A stretch of 34,139 nt of DNA, taken from assembly GCA_021298975.1 (NCBI GenBank), contig JAJTGC010000015.1:1-34139 (forward strand), in the 5' to 3' direction. The position numbers and the translations under genes are program-made. The notes beneath the pieces were generated by a model, which was not told the DNA's origin, did not search any database, and saw only the letters and a program-made list of their open reading frames with translations. Numbering within the stretch: the first letter of the stretch is position 1; each line of letters opens with the position of its first letter. Positions 31,862-34,139 of the stretch are shown here, piece by piece. The stretch comes from Oxalobacteraceae bacterium (lineage in GTDB: Bacteria > Pseudomonadota > Gammaproteobacteria > Burkholderiales > Burkholderiaceae_D).

Positions 31862-33457
31862 ATGAGCACTACTCTGGATCACGCCCACGGTCACGATGAC
31901 CACGCGCACGACGATCATCATCCGCACGGCTGGCGTCGCTGGCTTTATGCGACCAATCACAAGGACATCGGTACGCTGTACCTGTGGTTCTCGTTCGCCA
32001 TGCTGCTGACCGGTGGTCTGCTCGCGCTCGGTATTCGCGCAGAGCTGTTCATGCCCGGCCTGCAATTGTTCCAGCCGGAGTTCTTCAATCAGCTGACCAC
32101 GATGCACGGCCTGATCATGGTCTTTGGCGCCATCATGCCGGCCTTCGTGGGGTTTGCGAACTGGATGATCCCGCTGCAGATCGGTGCGGCTGACATGGCG
32201 TTTGCGCGGATGAACAACTTCTCGTTCTGGTTGCTGCCGCCCGCCGCGATTCTGCTGGTGTCTTCATTCCTGGTGCCAGGTGGTGCAACCGCCGCAGGCT
32301 GGACGCTTTATGCACCGCTGTCCACGCAAATGGGCATCGGCATGGACATGGGCATTTTCGCGATGCACATCATGGGCGCATCGTCGATCATGGGTTCGAT
32401 TAACATTGTCACGACCATCCTCAACATGCGCGCGCCCGGCATGACCTTGATGAAGATGCCGATGTTTGCCTGGACATGGCTGATTACCGCCTACCTGCTG
32501 ATCGCCGTGATGCCTGTGCTTGCTGGCGCGATCACCATGACGCTGACTGACCGCCATTTCGGCACGTCGTTCTTCAACGCCGCAGGTGGCGGTGATCCGG
32601 TGATGTATCAACACATCTTCTGGTTCTTCGGTCACCCAGAGGTATACATCATGATTCTGCCGGCCTTCGGCATCGTCTCGCAGATCATTCCCGCTTTCGC
32701 GCGCAAGCCACTGTTTGGCTATGCCTCGATGGTCTATGCAACGTCCTCGATCGCGATTCTGTCCTTCATCGTCTGGGCGCACCACATGTTCTCAACCGGC
32801 ATGCCGGTCACTAGTCAGCTGTTCTTCATGTACGCGACCATGCTGATCGCGGTACCCACCGGCGTGAAAGTGTTCAACTGGATCGCCACCATGTGGCAAG
32901 GTTCGATGACTTTCGAGTCCCCGATGTTGTGGGCGGTTGGCTTCATCTTCGTGTTCACGATGGGCGGCTTCACCGGCCTGATCCTCGCGATCACACCGGT
33001 CGATATCCAGTTGCAGGACACCTACTATGTTGTGGCGCACTTCCACTACGTGCTGGTCGCTGGCTCTCTGTTCGCGCTGTTTGCAGGCTTCTATTACTGG
33101 GCGCCGAAGTGGACAGGCTTCATGTACAACGAAACGCGCGGCAAGATCCATTTCTGGGCATCGCTGATCACGTTTAACGTGACCTTCTTTCCGATGCACT
33201 TCCTGGGTCTGGCCGGTATGCCCCGTCGCTATGCCGATTACGCAGCGCAGTTCACCGATTTCAACATGATCGCGTCGATTGGTGCTTTCGGTTTTGGTCT
33301 GTCCCAGGTGTACTTCCTGTTCTTCGTTGTTCTGCCATCGATCCGTGGTGGCGAGAAGGCCGCCGCCAATCCGTGGGAAGGTGCTGAGGGTCTGGAGTGG
33401 ACTGTGCCTAGCCCGGCACCATTCCATACCTTTGAGACACCACCGACGGTAAAGTAA
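31862..33457 (+). CDS. ctaD: Cytochrome c oxidase subunit I
   Basis: A 531-residue catalytic heme-copper subunit with 12 membrane helices. Heme a ligands are H82 (MHGLIM) and H395; heme a3 ligand H393 (VAHFHYV); CuB ligands H258 (HPEVY, with cross-linked Y262), H307 and H308. K336 of the K-channel (TGVKVFNW) is present. HPEVY plus K-channel Lys puts it in the A-family of oxidases. The N-terminus is unusually His-rich (8 His in residues 7-22), a possible copper-collecting segment also seen in related Burkholderiales. GAGGAG precedes the ATG. Followed by a strong hairpin and a tiny assembly gene. Confidence 0.97.
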   Translation: MSTTLDHAHGHDDHAHDDHHPHGWRRWLYATNHKDIGTLYLWFSFAMLLTGGLLALGIRAELFMPGLQLFQPEFFNQLTTMHGLIMVFGAIMPAFVGFANWMIPLQIGAADMAFARMNNFSFWLLPPAAILLVSSFLVPGGATAAGWTLYAPLSTQMGIGMDMGIFAMHIMGASSIMGSINIVTTILNMRAPGMTLMKMPMFAWTWLITAYLLIAVMPVLAGAITMTLTDRHFGTSFFNAAGGGDPVMYQHIFWFFGHPEVYIMILPAFGIVSQIIPAFARKPLFGYASMVYATSSIAILSFIVWAHHMFSTGMPVTSQLFFMYATMLIAVPTGVKVFNWIATMWQGSMTFESPMLWAVGFIFVFTMGGFTGLILAITPVDIQLQDTYYVVAHFHYVLVAGSLFALFAGFYYWAPKWTGFMYNETRGKIHFWASLITFNVTFFPMHFLGLAGMPRRYADYAAQFTDFNMIASIGAFGFGLSQVYFLFFVVLPSIRGGEKAAANPWEGAEGLEWTVPSPAPFHTFETPPTVK

Positions 33458-33467
33458 ATTGACAGGT

Positions 33468-33487
33468 CCGGCGGCTCAGGCCGCCGG
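33468..33487 (+). repeat. Strong GC hairpin between ctaD and the small assembly gene
   Basis: CCGGCGGC (33468-33475) and GCCGCCGG (33480-33487) pair perfectly around TCAG, starting 11 bases past the ctaD stop. No T-run follows, so it is more likely to stabilise the upstream coxB-ctaD message or reduce read-through than to end transcription fully. Confidence 0.6.
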
Positions 33488-33517
33488 CCACGCAACAGCT
33501 GTTTGTAAAAGGTGTTT

Positions 33518-33628
33518 ATGTCCGAACCAAAGAAGCCGCCCAATCTGCGCACAGCGCTGATACTGCTGTCGATTGCAGTGGTATTTTTCGCAGGCGTCAT
33601 TCTCAAGCATTCGCTGTTTCCGAGCTGA
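33518..33628 (+). CDS. Cytochrome oxidase small assembly protein
   Basis: A 36-residue peptide: a polar start (MSEPKKPPNLRT), one membrane segment (ALILLSIAVVFFAGVIL) and a short tail KHSLFPS. Small single-span proteins of this form lie between ctaD and ctaG in many Burkholderiales and are annotated as oxidase small assembly proteins; the role is inferred from position. Ribosome site weak (AAAGGTG at 33508-33514, 3 bases from ATG). The stop is 2 bases before the proposed ctaG GTG, so ctaG translation may be coupled to it. Confidence 0.75.
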   Translation: MSEPKKPPNLRTALILLSIAVVFFAGVILKHSLFPS

Positions 33629-33630
33629 CG

Positions 33631-34139
33631 GTGGCGGTGACCGGGCAGGAAGGCAGCCAGCGCCGCAGCCGCAGGAATGTGCGGATGCTCGGGAAATTGA
33701 TGCTGGCGGCGGTTCTGATGTTTGGTTTTGGGTACTCGCTGGTACCGCTGTACAAAAAGATTTGTGAACTCACCGGCATTAACGTGCTGGCGGTGCAGGA
33801 AACCCTGAACGATACTGGCCCGTCGAATACCCAAGTCGACATTAGCCGCACGATCACGGTGGAGTTCGACGCCAATACCACGGGCCCGTGGCGATTCAAA
33901 CCTGTGGTCTCCAGTGTTCAGGTGCACCCGGGAGAGATGGCGCAAGTGGTCTATGAAGTCGTGAATACGCAGGGCAGAGCCATGGACGCGCAAGCGATTC
34001 CGAGCTATGCCCCACAGGAGGCAGCGCAGTATTTCAAGAAAATGGAATGCTTTTGCTTCAAGCAGCAAACACTGGCGCCCAATGAGGCGCGGCAAATGCC
34101 GGTGAGTTTTTACGTTGACCCGGCGCTGCCAAAGAATGT
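33631..34139 (+). CDS. ctaG: Cytochrome c oxidase assembly protein CtaG/Cox11 (partial, runs off the window)
   Basis: Copper chaperone that inserts CuB into subunit I. 169 complete codons are present; the last few residues are beyond the window. A basic N-terminus (about residues 9-18) and a single membrane segment (LMLAAVLMFGFGYSLVPLY) lead to the periplasmic Cox11 domain with VDISRTITVEFDAN, WRFKPV, HPGE and the copper-binding motif ECFCF followed by QTL and PVSFYVDP. Start is uncertain: GTG 33631 (MAVTGQ...) or GTG 33637, neither with a clear ribosome site, or ATG 33685, which would cut off most of the cytosolic start. Fourth structural gene of the oxidase operon. Confidence 0.93.
   Translation, partial: MAVTGQEGSQRRSRRNVRMLGKLMLAAVLMFGFGYSLVPLYKKICELTGINVLAVQETLNDTGPSNTQVDISRTITVEFDANTTGPWRFKPVVSSVQVHPGEMAQVVYEVVNTQGRAMDAQAIPSYAPQEAAQYFKKMECFCFKQQTLAPNEARQMPVSFYVDPALPKN

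Overview
The window looks like a chromosomal segment of a betaproteobacterium, most likely Burkholderiales (Oxalobacteraceae-like). The main reasons are the cytochrome oxidase order (DUF2244, coxB with a fused cytochrome c, ctaD with a His-rich start, a 36-residue oxidase assembly peptide, ctaG), the slt / NAD-epimerase / cca overlap cluster, a PhaM-type PHA granule regulator, and a single-chain indolepyruvate-type ferredoxin oxidoreductase. G+C is moderately high, coding is dense, many genes overlap by ATGA, and I see no insertion sequence, prophage, tRNA, rRNA or CRISPR array.

Layout. 72-1819: small membrane protein, metF and, convergently, the 5-formyl-THF cyclo-ligase (one-carbon metabolism). 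1909-6065: a tightly packed slt, NAD-epimerase, cca operon. 6042-6623: an EF-hand protein whose intrinsic terminator overlaps the end of cca. 6754-11419: a LysR regulator divergent from a 1201-residue 2-oxoacid:ferredoxin oxidoreductase, with a recognisable LysR operator/promoter layout between them. 11469-14329: an inverted repeat that rewrites the end of queC, then two paralogous DUF3108 envelope proteins. 14483-15055: phaM.

15140-25691 is the most interesting part. Eight minus-strand genes run from 22175 down to 15140: FAD oxidoreductase, DUF1365, cyclopropane-synthase-like methyltransferase, chalcone-isomerase-like protein, GPH/MFS transporter, DUF3833 lipoprotein, SDR and an NTF2-like protein. 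A secreted glutathione peroxidase lies upstream on the same strand. Divergent from it are an iron-sulfur (6-4) photolyase of the PhrB/CryB type and a diiron ferritin-like protein with acyl-ACP-desaturase-like ligand spacing. I read this as a light / singlet-oxygen response module combining DNA repair, peroxide removal and membrane fatty-acid modification. No sigma factor or anti-sigma gene for it is in the window.

25869-28918: DUF411 metal protein, a small unknown gene, PCu(A)C copper chaperone, trmL and comF. 29090-34139: BioC-like methyltransferase and then the cytochrome c oxidase operon, which runs off the right edge inside ctaG. The two copper-related proteins (DUF411, PCuAC) lie within 5 kb of the CuA/CuB oxidase genes, which fits a shared copper-supply theme but is not proof of co-regulation.
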